This document shows, piece by piece, positions 46,303 to 56,175 of a DNA stretch of 64,000 nucleotides. The notes below the pieces were generated by a model. The model ran no database searches, was not told the origin of the DNA, and saw only the letters and a program-made list of their open reading frames with translations. Origin of the DNA: Saussurea involucrata (lineage: Eukaryota > Streptophyta > Magnoliopsida > Asterales > Asteraceae); contig CM066317.1 in the NCBI GenBank assembly GCA_033807775.1, forward strand, positions 36,273,870 to 36,337,869. The letters run 5' to 3'. Made by a program: the position numbers and the translations under genes. Numbering within the stretch: the stretch's first letter is position 1; the number at the start of each line of letters is the position of its first letter.

Positions 46303-48651
46303 ATGGCAGCCTCTGGAAATCTGCAGCAAGCTGTTGCTCAGATGTATCAGGAGCTCGAAGTCGCCAGGAATCAGCTCAATGCAATGGCAGAGCAGAATCG
46401 CAGAGCAGCTGAGGAGATCGCACGGTTAAGAAATCCTCTTGGGCCTCAAAATGGTCCTAGGCCGTTCGTGCAAAACCCAGTTGCAAGACCGTTCGACCAG
46501 AATGGCCCTAGACCATTTGTCCCGAATCCAGGTTCATCCGCGCAGAATCAGCATCCAGGCCCGTTCATGCAGAATCAACAGCCAGGGTCGTTCAACTCAA
46601 ATCCTCAGTTTGGGACAGTTCCTCCTCAGCACATAAGGCCACCACCCGTGAATAATGGGTCTCAGCCATCACAAGGGTCGCAGCCTTTCCAGCAAGGGTC
46701 GCAGCCTTTCCAGCAAGGGTCGCAACCATTTCAGCAGCCATTTCATAATGGACCCCAAGGTGGATTGCAGCCTCTCCAGCAAGGATCGCAGCCGTTTCAG
46801 AATGGACCGCAGCAATTCCACTATGGACCGCAGCCGTATTTCGTCCCGTTCAACGGGGACACCAATGGTTCATCGCATGGTAATGGCACTAGCCCAGGGG
46901 CCAATCCATCGACATGGCAAAATCCCGATCTTAACGATCCCGTCGCTCAGCGTTTGAAGATGTTAGAAGACCAAAATGAGCGCGTCCTGTCCTTGCTCGC
47001 CAAGTTGCCTGGGGCAGCCATGCCTGTCGACGTCAAGCCTCGCTCGGGATATCAGGCGTTGCCTTTCATCGACGAGATTGCCACCGTCGAGGTCCCAAAG
47101 AAGTATAACCTTCCTGCCTTCACTCCCAAGTATTCGGGTGTGACCGATCCAACTGAGCACGTCGCGCAATATAAGCAGCTCATGTGGACGATCTCGATCC
47201 CATTTATGTACCAGGAAGTATGCATGTGTAAGAGTTTTGGAGCAACCCTCACTGGTCCTGCTCTCCAATGGTTGATCAATCTCAAACCCAAATCCATCGG
47301 GTCGTTTGCTGAGTTGGTTAATCAATTCTCGCAGCAATTCGCCAGCAGTCGTAAGATGGAGAAGCAGACCAGCGACCTATATTACATTGTGCAGAAAGCC
47401 AATGAGTCTATTCGAAGTTATTTTAATAGATTCAATGCCGAAATGATCAGCATCCGCAATTGCGACGTCAAAACCGCGATCGAAGCCTATAAGCGTGGTC
47501 TGGACGATAGTTCGGGTCTATACACCGACCTGACCAAATATCCCCCGGAGAATTTTGAAGATGTCCGAGCTCGAACCTTAGCATATATGAGGGTGGAAGA
47601 TGATGCCGCCTTTCGTCGCAAGCACACTGACGACAAGAAGTCACTAGGTGTCAGAAAGCCAGAGTTCAAGACAAAGGCTGTTTCTAGAGTAGAGCCAGCG
47701 CGCCAAATTTCAAATGTTCGTTTCAAGACGAAAGCAGAGGCCAAGACCGCGGCTAAGTTCATTCAGTACCCCAAGATATCCTCTTACGGATTCAAAGGAT
47801 CCACAAAGGACCTAGTCGAAGCTCTGAAAAGTTCCCAAGCTACCATTCGATGGCCAAAGAAGTCCGACCTGGACGATGCTAAGAAAGACAAATCAAAGTG
47901 GTGCGACTTCCATGCCGATCATGGTCATGCGACGGACGACTGTATCGCATTGAAGAAGGAACTAGCATATCATTTTTCGAAAGGAAATCTCAAAGATGTC
48001 ATCGACAACGTCGCTGTTCCAGCTAATAGCCATCGACCGTCGACCCTCGAGCACGCGAATGTCGTCAATTGCATCACCGGTGGTTCAGATGTGTGTGGTC
48101 TGACGTATTCAGCGGTCAAACGTCATGCCAGCCAGGCGCCCGACGATCGACCTATTCCCCGCTCGTCTAGACCAAAAGGAGATTTGGAGCTAGAAGCTAT
48201 GAAGATTGTGTTCGACCACGTCGACCTGGGCGACTCGTATCAGAAGCATCATGACGGTTTGATCATTCAGCTTACAGTCGGTAACTGTCTAACACGTCGA
48301 GTCTTGATCGACGGGGGCAGCTCAGCAAATGTCATTTTTCTCAACACTATCAAAGCCATGGGAATCGATCGCTCGGAAATCACCCGACGTTCAACGACTT
48401 TGGTCGGTTTCAAAGGAGAAGCGACGAGCACCTTTGGAGAGATAATTTTGCCCGTCTACGCTGGAGGAGTCAACAAGCAGACCAAGTTCAGCGTCATCGA
48501 TTGTGCGTCGGCCTATAACATCATCTTAGGTCGACCATGGATCCATGATATGAAAGCTGTTCCTTCGACGTATCATCAAATGTTGAAATTCCCGACGCCA
48601 TGGGGAATCCATGAGATCAAGAGTGAGCCCAAAGTCGCTCGTGAATGCTAG
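46303..48651 (+). CDS. gag: Gag-protease of element C
   Basis: An open frame of 782 codons encoding the structural protein that packages retrotransposon RNA, fused to its protease. Residues ~1-45: charged helix. ~50-190: Gln/Pro/Asn/Phe-rich, with repeats of GSQPFQQ. ~215-245: a second charged segment. ~285-440: gag core (TGPALQWLINLKPKSIGSF, then YFNRFNAEMISIRNCDV). ~533-548: zinc knuckle C-x2-H-x4-H-x4-C (CDFHADHGHATDDC). ~667-770: aspartic protease with IDGGSSANVI (DGG at 670-672) and IILGRPWIH. The start matches B. A TAG ends it about nine codons before the KPRK-stop seen in B; this is the only clear defect. The frame is intact enough to be translated if expressed. Confidence 0.92.
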   Translation: MAASGNLQQAVAQMYQELEVARNQLNAMAEQNRRAAEEIARLRNPLGPQNGPRPFVQNPVARPFDQNGPRPFVPNPGSSAQNQHPGPFMQNQQPGSFNSNPQFGTVPPQHIRPPPVNNGSQPSQGSQPFQQGSQPFQQGSQPFQQPFHNGPQGGLQPLQQGSQPFQNGPQQFHYGPQPYFVPFNGDTNGSSHGNGTSPGANPSTWQNPDLNDPVAQRLKMLEDQNERVLSLLAKLPGAAMPVDVKPRSGYQALPFIDEIATVEVPKKYNLPAFTPKYSGVTDPTEHVAQYKQLMWTISIPFMYQEVCMCKSFGATLTGPALQWLINLKPKSIGSFAELVNQFSQQFASSRKMEKQTSDLYYIVQKANESIRSYFNRFNAEMISIRNCDVKTAIEAYKRGLDDSSGLYTDLTKYPPENFEDVRARTLAYMRVEDDAAFRRKHTDDKKSLGVRKPEFKTKAVSRVEPARQISNVRFKTKAEAKTAAKFIQYPKISSYGFKGSTKDLVEALKSSQATIRWPKKSDLDDAKKDKSKWCDFHADHGHATDDCIALKKELAYHFSKGNLKDVIDNVAVPANSHRPSTLEHANVVNCITGGSDVCGLTYSAVKRHASQAPDDRPIPRSSRPKGDLELEAMKIVFDHVDLGDSYQKHHDGLIIQLTVGNCLTRRVLIDGGSSANVIFLNTIKAMGIDRSEITRRSTTLVGFKGEATSTFGEIILPVYAGGVNKQTKFSVIDCASAYNIILGRPWIHDMKAVPSTYHQMLKFPTPWGIHEIKSEPKVAREC

Positions 48652-49458
48652 AAGTCTACCTTGAAGCCGAGAAAATAAACTGAAGTCGTAAGATCAAGCT
48701 CTCGACAGGTTCGTTTTTCTATCCCTAAATTAACAATGTCTTTTCCACAGGGATAAGTCTACTATGGTGCCTCGTCGCACGACAACATAGTCAACCGCAG
48801 GGCAATATTTTTTCCTGTCATTCTGTCATTTAAAACCTATCTTTTCCTCCCAAAAAGAGTGCGGTAATAAATGACAGGGGGCAAATAGAGAGAGTCTGAA
48901 ATGGTACGTTCTCTAACTCTTTCTCATACGACTTTTTCTCGCAAAACATTTACTGACTTAAGCATCGGAGGGTCGTTGGTGAGCCAACGACCAACCCCCG
49001 ACATTGTTTTATCGCTGAATCGCACGACATGTTATCGCAGAGTCGCACGACAGTAATCATTAAATCTACTGTATGACTTTAATATCGCAAGGTTAAACGA
49101 CATAAACGATCAAGTCTCTAACTTGATTATTTCTCCACAGGGGCATACGACATAAACTCGCTGTACGATCCGGTCATACGATCACAGAGTCTAAACGACT
49201 TTACCCCTAAGTTTCTTAACTTTCATACACTGAATGGATGCTCTAATCGCGTGTTTTTATATTTGTTTTACGTTCTTGTCATCGTATTACAATGAATGCC
49301 TTAGTCGAATGATTTCATACGTATCTTATGTTCGACTTTATAATCAAACGTGATTCGAATAAAGTATAAGCAAAAGATATATATTCATAAACCACTGTAT
49401 ACATACTCAACCCCCGATAGGTCAAGTGGCAAAAACAAACAAGGAAAGAAAAAAAATT
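48652..49458 (+). other. Spacer between gag-protease and antisense gene in C
   Basis: It holds no credible coding frame. It contains a purine run ATGACAGGGGGCAAATAG (48871-48888) resembling the true polypurine tract, CTTAAGCATCGGAGG, and the hairpin at 48971-48992 (GGTCGTTGG and CCAACGACC around TGAG). GTCGTGCGAC/CGCACGAC motifs are frequent. It aligns with 20032-20933 of B in order. Confidence 0.7.
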
Positions 49459-51112
49459 CTAGACGACAGGAGGAACATTGGTCATATCCCCGCTCGAAGT
49501 CCTGACCTGAGGGCCTCCACCTGCCACTCCTACCGCACGAATCTCCTGCAATTCATATTGAGCATCGAAAAGTTGGACAGCCAGCTCATCGGCACGCGCC
49601 ATGGCCAACTTTTCTCTATCCAAATCCGCTCTCTCCCTTTCCAACGCTGCATCTTCCCTCTCAAGAGCAGACGCCATCAGATCTTCAACTCTTGACGTCT
49701 CAGCATGTAACGCGAAGGAAGACTGGAACGTCTGTGAAAAATAGAAGGTGCATTCAAGAACAATCGACAAAGATTACACAAGTCATGAAAGATTGACACT
49801 CACCATGAACGCCGGACTGGCAACTCGAGATCTCATCTCTCCGGTCGGAACTCCGTGAAAACGCTCCCCGAAAGATGGGAGCAAATACTTCCCTAGATGA
49901 GGGAACGACGTCGTCCCGTCTAGGACACCATCCGCCATAAAGTTAGACGGCAATGTAAAATTGACCGTCATAACTTCGGCTGACGATCCCTCGCCCCTGT
50001 CGGCAGGTATTGGGATCGACACTTGAGACACCGGTTTCGTCACCGTCGCCGGAGGCACAGAACTTGCTGGTGTCGCGTCCATCACGCCAGGACGGCTAGA
50101 TGACGCCTTCGCTTTCTTAGGCAGAACAACTCTCGACGAGTCATCAACCCTCAATGACGGTTCTCTCAGGACCACACTCCTGGTTCTCTTCTGGCTCGAC
50201 CGCACTCCTGGTTCTCTTCTGGTTCTCTTTTGGCTCGACCTAGAAACTGATTTCCATTCACTTGGCACTGATCAGGAAAAATGCGAAGCGTCAGATAGAA
50301 ATAAGAAATAAATGGTAAAAGACAGGAAACCATAATACACCCACCTGTCGACTCCTGTCGTTCACTTTCCTCTTCACCTTCTCCTTCTTCCTCCTCCACA
50401 GCGTCCACCACCACGTCCTCGTCCTCGGTCGCGGTTGCCACTTGACGAAAGATCGGTCCTCGACGTTGTAACTAAGGAATCTGTCAATCTTGGCACGAGA
50501 ACCTTCATTCGGGTGCGGAACGCCGAACTTTATATCTGAAGACAACAAAAGGGGAAAAGTAAATAAAAGGTTAGAAAAACCATACTATGATCGAAAAAGA
50601 GCATACCTCCCATATTCCAGTCGGGACAGATCCACTTGCTGGCGGCGCAGCGAATCAACACGTACGAACACATACCTGGACCCCCACCCCCGATCGTTCA
50701 CTCCAGTATTCAAAACTAAGGCACGATCGCCTTTATATATGGAATACGGGCTATAACGCCCACGCTTATCTCCCTTAACTTGATACGCTGCCAAGAAATC
50801 ATTCAAAGACATAGGGGGGTCCCAATCCGCAGACAAACGCTCAACAACCAAAAGAACCCGCCAGAGTTGAGGCATCAACTGCCCCGGCGACAAACCAAAG
50901 CATCGCATCAAATTCTTAGTCAAAGTCAAAAACGGCCATTCGAAGCCAATCTCGAAAGGATATTTGTATATCACAAAATACCCCTCAGGGCAATCCTTAG
51001 GATGAACAGTCCCCGGACTTGCTAGCTCTACTTCTAAGGGAATCTTCGCTAGACGCCTAAAGTCGTCTAAATCTTCTTGGCTAACGATGGAACTCTCTGG
51101 GTCAGTCGACAT
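49459..51112 (-). pseudogene. Antisense accessory gene of element C, four exons, frameshifted
   Basis: Exons on the minus strand: 51112-50607, 50535-50345, 50267-49804 and 49731-49459, all with GT-AG introns at the same places as in B. Exon 1 has CPEGYFVIYKYPFEIGFEWP and SPGQLMPQLWR. Exon 2 has an acidic stretch. Exon 3 repeats a QKRTR motif, then carries NFTLPSNFMA and PHLGKYLLPSF. Exon 4 is a charged helix (LEREDAALERERADLDREKL), probably coiled coil. Frame is lost near 50655 (exon 1) and near 50445 (exon 2). The exon 3 stop of B is absent. It resembles the 'putative gypsy type transposon' family; role unknown. Confidence 0.78.
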
Positions 51113-51298
51113 TTCTTACCAGGGGAAAAAAGGCAGTGAAAGTTGAAAGGAAGAAGCAATGCGTTATATAAACGCCCTAAATCCCAAACAATCTCCGCTA
51201 AATCAAAGGGATTCGGAAGAAAAATGGCAAGAAGAGCAAGGCGAAATTCTTTCCAAAATAAACTCAGCGTAAGAAAAGAAAGGATTCGTCGTAATCTT

Positions 51299-51310
51299 TA
51301 TTTATGCAGT
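51299..51310 (-). promoter_or_regulatory. TATA-like box of the antisense gene in C
   Basis: The minus strand reads GCATAAATAAAG about 190 bp before the antisense start codon, matching CATAAATA boxes at the same position in A and B. Confidence 0.5.
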
Positions 51311-51582
51311 CGATCATGTCAAGTCGAATCCCTGGATAAACGTTGCACATCCCCGTCCTTTCGTATGACCGCAGGGATCGTCGACACCTGTCCTTAACAG
51401 CTGGTAAGCATCATGGTGTGTCAGTATGACGTCACGACCCCGTTCCTTTTTCAACTTCTTGTTCAGTTAGAAACGAACCAGTCTAGCTCTAAGGCGATTG
51501 AGGTGATTTCTAACTCTTGTCTTATTTCCTATGCGTCTGATTGACAAAATTTAAAACTTAAATTTGACATTCAACTTTCAAA

Positions 51583-51596
51583 TTTTGGGGGCAAAC
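51583..51596 (+). other. Polypurine tract of element C
   Basis: TTTTGGGGGCAAAC directly precedes the 3' LTR start TGTTTGGGC. Confidence 0.88.
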
Positions 51597-52581
51597 TGTT
51601 TGGGCAAAAAATCACGTCGTACGACCACGACCAGAGAAGGTAAATCGCACGTCATAAGTAAAATCTTGTATTAAGATAAGGTCTCGACAGGAACCCATAA
51701 AACATTCGTCGTCGCCCATAAAAGGTAAGTCGTACGTTCCCCACGACGCTCGACCATAGTATCGCCCGCTCCGTGCGACCATCGCGTAAGATCATTGTAC
51801 CTTCGATCAAAGCTAACGTTAACCTTGACTGTTACGTTTGTTAAGTGGTTAATGCAGGAGTCAAAGTCATTAAAGAGCAACGGATATAACCGACGCAACC
51901 ATCAACGATCGATAGCTGTAACGGACGAAGATCATCATGGATAATCACTCCGGCGACCGTTTCCAACCGTTGTAGCCGTTGATTGAATCATTAATGGGGT
52001 TAATTAATGACGCGAAGACTATAAAAGACAAGCTAAAGCCTCATTTCATGGGACATCGATTAACATCCAATACACTTCAGCGAACATCATCATACAGCAG
52101 AGAAAATCATCCAAACTCATAGAAAAGAACATTCAAACTCTGGAGATTGAGTACTGAAAGCTAGAATCCTACAGCGAACTCAAGAACACTCGAAGGAAAA
52201 GCTCAAGTATCAGTCTCGACGCACGACATCAGCCTTCGAAAGATAGTTCACACTTTGTATTCACACACGACAAACACTTGTTATCACATTCAAACACTTG
52301 CACTTTACATTTCGACGTATTTCCTTCATTTGTATTGTAATCATCGTACGACCGACGCCAGTACCAAGGACGTCGCCCCTGATTGGCGACCATAGTGCAG
52401 CGACGATATCCCTTGTCATCCGCAGGTTTTTTCCTCGATTGAGGTTTTTCCTGCGTCATCAAATCCCTTGTCTCATTTATTTTTATCTTCATCGCACGTC
52501 TCGTCGAAAGATCCTTTCTTTAGTTGATTAAGTCCACATCGACCTTAAGTTGTCCCTTTGGTGCGATTTTTGGCATTAACA
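51597..52581 (+). repeat. 3' LTR of element C
   Basis: 985 bp, TGTTTGGGC to GGCATTAACA, and the full-length form of this LTR. The R/U5 part (from about 52250) is close to the array 2 LTRs in reverse orientation, while U3 differs. Target-site copy GCGAT follows. Confidence 0.92.
52019..52027 (+). promoter_or_regulatory. LTR TATA box of element C
   Basis: CTATAAAAG, at the place where array LTRs have CTATAAATATC in reverse complement. Transcription would start about 30 bp downstream and define the R region. Confidence 0.6.
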
Positions 52582-52586
52582 GCGAT

Positions 52587-53585
52587 CACTTGAGAGAAAG
52601 TTCTTCACTTCGGGTGTTCTTGAGTTCGCCGTATGATTTCTGAGTTCAGTGATACTTTGGTGTGTGTCTTGTGATTATTTGGTGTCCGGTCCCCCTGGAA
52701 CGAGGATTTTGCTTGATATTTATAGTCTTCGGGCTCTTTAATTAGCTCATTAAGTGCTTTGATGACTGTTGTAACGGTCGCTGTCTTCATTGACGGATTG
52801 AATGCTCATAATAGGCTTCATCGGTTATAGCCGTTGGCCATAAATGTTGTCTTTATGGCACACTTCGTAACCGCTGCCGGGCTCTGAATGTCTTTGATGA
52901 TTGGTTTTGTTACTGGTCGTTCATAAATGCCCGTAGACCTGTATTAATGAACAAAGGAAAACAACTGTTTGACTGTTAACGGTTAGTATAGTCGTAAGAC
53001 CGTCTTAAGTTTCGGACGTCGGTCTTATGGAACATACGACTGTCGCCAAAGTATAAGACCGTGTATATGATTGTAAACGTCTTGTAAGACCTTACCTTAA
53101 TATAAGAATGGTCTTATAGAAATGTCGCAAGACCAGGTCGTAAGACCGGGTCGTAAGTCCACTAGGTCGTAAGACCAAGGTGATGATGTCGTAGGACCGG
53201 GTCATGAGACCCCCAGGTCGTAAGACCAGAGTGATATAGGATTGACGACAGAAGACTGTCGACATAAGACCGATGAGTCGTAACTGGCGACATGAGACTG
53301 GTGACGTGTGACTAGTGACATAAGACTAGCGACAGGTCGCTAACGATGTATGCCATACGACATGCGACACGTGACATGCGATCATTAGATGTAAGATGAC
53401 TATCTTGAATAACTAATGACACAAGATGTCTTTCAATAACCAATTATCGCGGTTATTAACGTATGCCGGGGACATGATAATAATGGGTATTATCTTTGTC
53501 GGGTGAGGGTAAGGTAATCAATGTCCATGGGTCGTGTCGAGGGGATTTCCCAAGTCGGTCGAGGGTGTCATTTTTTACCCAAACA
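52587..53585 (-). repeat. Array 2, LTR 6, right part
   Basis: The remaining 999 bp of the LTR after element C. A short loss near 53360 removes a GTGCGACGTGTAACAT-like stretch present in the other copies. It ends ACCCAAACA at 53585, where array 2 stops against MITE-like sequence. Confidence 0.9.
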
Positions 53586-53633
53586 CCCATAACCACATAC
53601 CTAGGTAAACGTTTGGTAAACGCCCCCTTAGAC
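53586..53633. mobile_element. Fragment of a Tourist-like MITE end
   Basis: ACCTAGGTAAACGTTTGGTA and ACGCCCCC followed by TTA look like the right end of the MITE family at 53637, 54309 and 59827. Everything to its left is replaced by the array 2 LTR. Confidence 0.55.
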
Positions 53634-53636
53634 TTA

Positions 53637-53924
53637 GGGGCCATTTACAAAACGCTTACCCGGGTAAGTGCTTACCAAGTCACATTAGCTTACCGGATAA
53701 ATATGGAATGGACCAAGAATCTTACCCGGTAAGAGCGGAAGCAAGGACCAAGAGTCTTACCCGGTAAGTGAGTGCGACGACTCTTACGACGGTTAGCGCT
53801 TACTGGCTAAATTGTTGCATACGATGCCATTTTGGTGGACTAAAATTTTACCCTTGAAGTAAGTGATAGTGTTGAATTTTACCGATAAGCGCTTACCCGT
53901 ATAAGTGATTAGGTAAACGGCCCC
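53637..53924. mobile_element. Tourist-like (PIF/Harbinger) MITE 1
   Basis: 288 bp. Terminal inverted repeats begin GGGGCCATTTAC and end GTAAACGGCCCC, flanked by TTA on both sides (53634-53636, 53925-53927). Internal copies of CTTACCCGGTAAG-type palindromes abound. It has no coding capacity. A TTA duplication and GGGGCC-type ends fit the PIF/Harbinger superfamily. Confidence 0.85.
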
Positions 53925-53927
53925 TTA

Positions 53928-54308
53928 CATTTTTTTTGTTATTTCTGAATTTTCTATTTGGTTTTAATGGGTTTAAACGCAGATTAACACTATGCTAAGT
54001 TCCTTGATGAACATATCGCCTATCTTCTTATAAGAGTTATTGTTATTGCATATATAGAAACATGAATTCTATAAATTTCAAAAAATAAACTGTGTTATAG
54101 CAATATTAAATATTTTATCAGTAAAAAATAACCACTCCTAAGTCACGTGCTTACTCTTACAAGCTCTTGAACTTTAGAAAGAGAAATGAAGTTTGTAGAG
54201 AAGAATACTCAAGAATTATTAATGCATCATTTGGTGATTGTTATAATTGCCAAGGTTTCACCTATTTAGTGGTCAAACAATGATTTTGGGGTTCTCACTG
54301 AATGTTCA
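53928..54308. other. Unassigned AT-rich DNA
   Basis: No repeat, gene or RNA feature recognised. It separates MITE 1 from MITE 3 and is the nearest thing to unaltered host sequence in this part of the window. Confidence 0.5.
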
Positions 54309-54405
54309 AGGGTCGTTACCAAATGTTTATCTAGGTGAACATTTAACAAGTCACATTATCTTATGGGATGAATATGACAAGAATCTTACCCGGTAAGAGC
54401 CAAGG
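54309..54405. mobile_element. Tourist-like MITE 3, left part
   Basis: GGTCGTTACCAAATG, then AACAAGTCACATTATCTTAT and CTTACCCGGTAAGAGC align with the left half of MITEs 1 and 2. It is cut at 54405 by the Copia element and resumes at 61700. It is more diverged than MITEs 1 and 2, so probably older. Confidence 0.75.
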
Positions 54406-54814
54406 TGTTGAAAGTATTAGTTTTATACCATTCCTGTCATCCTAATTCTAACTTAAGGTATTTGTGTATGTTTGTGTTTCTAAGAGGGTTAATTCTGTAA
54501 AGAAGGAATAACTTCAAGGGCATGAGGATTGTGCCTCACATAGTTAGATTTCTAAAGGGTAGCGGAGTAAATAACGGCTTTTGGAGGACTGAGCTGCAAG
54601 GACCATTATGAAATTATTGGAGATATAAAATAGAGAGTTCTTCTCTCATTCTCATTTGAACGACTCATTTTCATCTTTTCATTTTGTATAGCTCTGTTGT
54701 ATTCTCTCTCTAAAATTAGGGTTTACATTTTAGGGTTTCATCTTCAAACCTTTTGCAGATGATTAGGTTAGTTGAGATTTGTAGTTTGTAATATTTCAGT
54801 TGTTAAGTTCAAGA
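54406..54814 (+). repeat. 5' LTR of Copia element
   Basis: 409 bp, TGTTGAAAGTATTAG to GTTAAGTTCAAGA. The end is set by the CAAGG duplication at the other LTR and by the primer-binding site starting at the next base. A TATA-like GATATAAAATAGAG lies near 54622-54635. Confidence 0.85.
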
Positions 54815-54826
54815 TGGTATCAGAGC
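54815..54826 (+). other. Primer-binding site (initiator tRNA-Met)
   Basis: TGGTATCAGAGC, the standard plant Copia primer-binding site, directly follows the 5' LTR. Confidence 0.95.
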
Positions 54827-56175
54827 GTTGTGGTGCAATCATCGTTAAGGTTTTCATCATGCACGTCGGCGTCTGGTAAGTTGTTCCATCTTCCTTATGC
54901 CTCAAATATATGTTCTTGTTCTTTTCTTTCACTTGGTGGTTTGGATTCTGGCTTTTTAGCCTCTGTCCAGATCTTTTAAAAGTTTTCATCTTCTTAGAAG
55001 TCTTAGCTACTTCTTTGTTCTGTTCATCCTTTATTTTTTCACTCGATCCATGTGGATTTTGGCTTTCTAGCCCTAGTCTATTGTGGTTAAAAGTTGTTCC
55101 TGTTCATCCTTCTTTTTTTAGTTGATGCATGTGGACTTTGGCTCTCTAGCCCTAGTCCATCGCCGTCAGGTTCTTTGTTTCACAGAAGCTTCTATTAGCT
55201 TCTTGTGTTTTCTTTTCATCTCCTTGTGTTTACGTCTGATGATTTTAGATTTGGACCTTGTTAACACTCAAGAGTGTTGGTTCATCTTCTTGTTCTTTTT
55301 TCGTTTAGATCTCTCTGTGGCTTGTTGGTATCTGTTTGCTTATTCTGAGCAACGACTGACGATTTGATCTCTGTAGATCTAGTCGGTGCTTGTTGCTATA
55401 GTTTAATCTTGGTTGTTTACAACAATAGAAGAGTTGATCTCTGTAGATCTGGTCTTTTCTTGTTGTTCTCATTTTTTGGCTAATACTTCTTCTTTCGAGA
55501 TACTTATGATTTAACCACGGATCTAGTCCCTGGACAGGATCTGTAGAGTTGTATGTTTATATCTCAATCAGTATAAGGCCCCTTCGTTTTTGTTAGTTGT
55601 TCCCTTTTGTCAATACATATGCCATAAGAGGTACTCTTGTCTTAACCGCAAATCTTGTTTTTTTAAAACTCGATCAGTAGAGTTGTCGTTGTGGTACCTG
55701 GGTTGTATTGTTGCCATTCTTTGTTGCCCTTATTTTTAATCTCAGATCTGATCCATGACCTTGTCTCTCAGATCTGGTCCCTCTCCTGGTTTGTAGATTT
55801 TATTTGCTATATCCTTGGAATCTCTGTATATCCTCAGCTTTGTTCATTGTATGAATTAGAACTGGTCCTCTAGACGGAATTCTGACGATTGCAGATATTG
55901 CCTGGATCTGGTTATTGGAGCGGCCTAGATTTGTGTACGTGTGATCTTATCCTCTGGATTTGATCCAGATGTACAGATCCTTTCTCTCTCCTTCCTTGTT
56001 TCTTTTTGTCTATTTCTTGTGTGTTCAAGTTTGTATCCTATATTTGCTCGAACTGTTTGTTCGAGTTTCCTCTGTTATTACAGAAGTGGTTTGTTTCCGC
56101 TGTGAGCATCTGCACGTTGGTAAGCTATCTCTATCCCTTTCCTTCTTGTGTGTGCTCTCCTTCCTCTCTCTTCTT
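54827..56175 (+). other. Long leader of the Copia element
   Basis: About 1.35 kb of T-rich sequence before gag. It contains degenerate repeats of GGCTTTCTAGCCCTAGTC (about 54952, 55070, 55140) and several GATCTCTGTAGATCTGGTC-like stretches (55366-55450). Short frames across it are T-rich hydrophobic peptides and are not called. It may contain an intron, but no donor-acceptor pair is convincing. Confidence 0.6.

Larger units (their letters stand above)
45542..52581 (+). mobile_element. Tat-type non-autonomous element C, complete
   Basis: A 7,040-bp element inserted into LTR 6 of array 2 in the opposite orientation, with the perfect 5-bp duplication GCGAT at 45537-45541 and 52582-52586. Order: 5' LTR, primer-binding motif, gag-protease, ~0.8-kb spacer, antisense gene (minus strand), polypurine tract, 3' LTR. 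The internal region (46203-51596) holds no reverse transcriptase, RNase H or integrase. It is younger than array 2. By eye the shared LTR parts differ at about 18-20 of 660 positions. Confidence 0.93.
24034..53585 (-). mobile_element. Array 2: six LTRs alternating with retrotransposon internal regions
   Basis: LTRs start at 25816, 29691, 33558, 37433, 41309 and 45189, i.e. spacings of 3875, 3867, 3875, 3876 and 3880 bp. Each is separated from the next by a ~2.49-kb internal region with polypurine tract and primer-binding motif in the right places. A partial internal region (24034-25815) precedes the first LTR. All units face the minus strand and share single LTRs. Units 3, 4 and 5 share variants (for example CGACAGCTGGGTCGG) that units 1 and 2 lack, a sign of local unequal exchange. 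Element C interrupts the sixth LTR. Confidence 0.92.

Noticed and set aside
53496..53732. A 78-codon plus-strand frame crossing the array 2 edge
   Set aside because: It spans an LTR end and a MITE, two unrelated elements, so it cannot be an old gene.
55960..56175. Upstream extension of Copia gag from the ATG at 55960
   Set aside because: The added residues are a hydrophobic, T-rich stretch unlike gag. The conserved gag region begins at about 56176; the true start remains uncertain.
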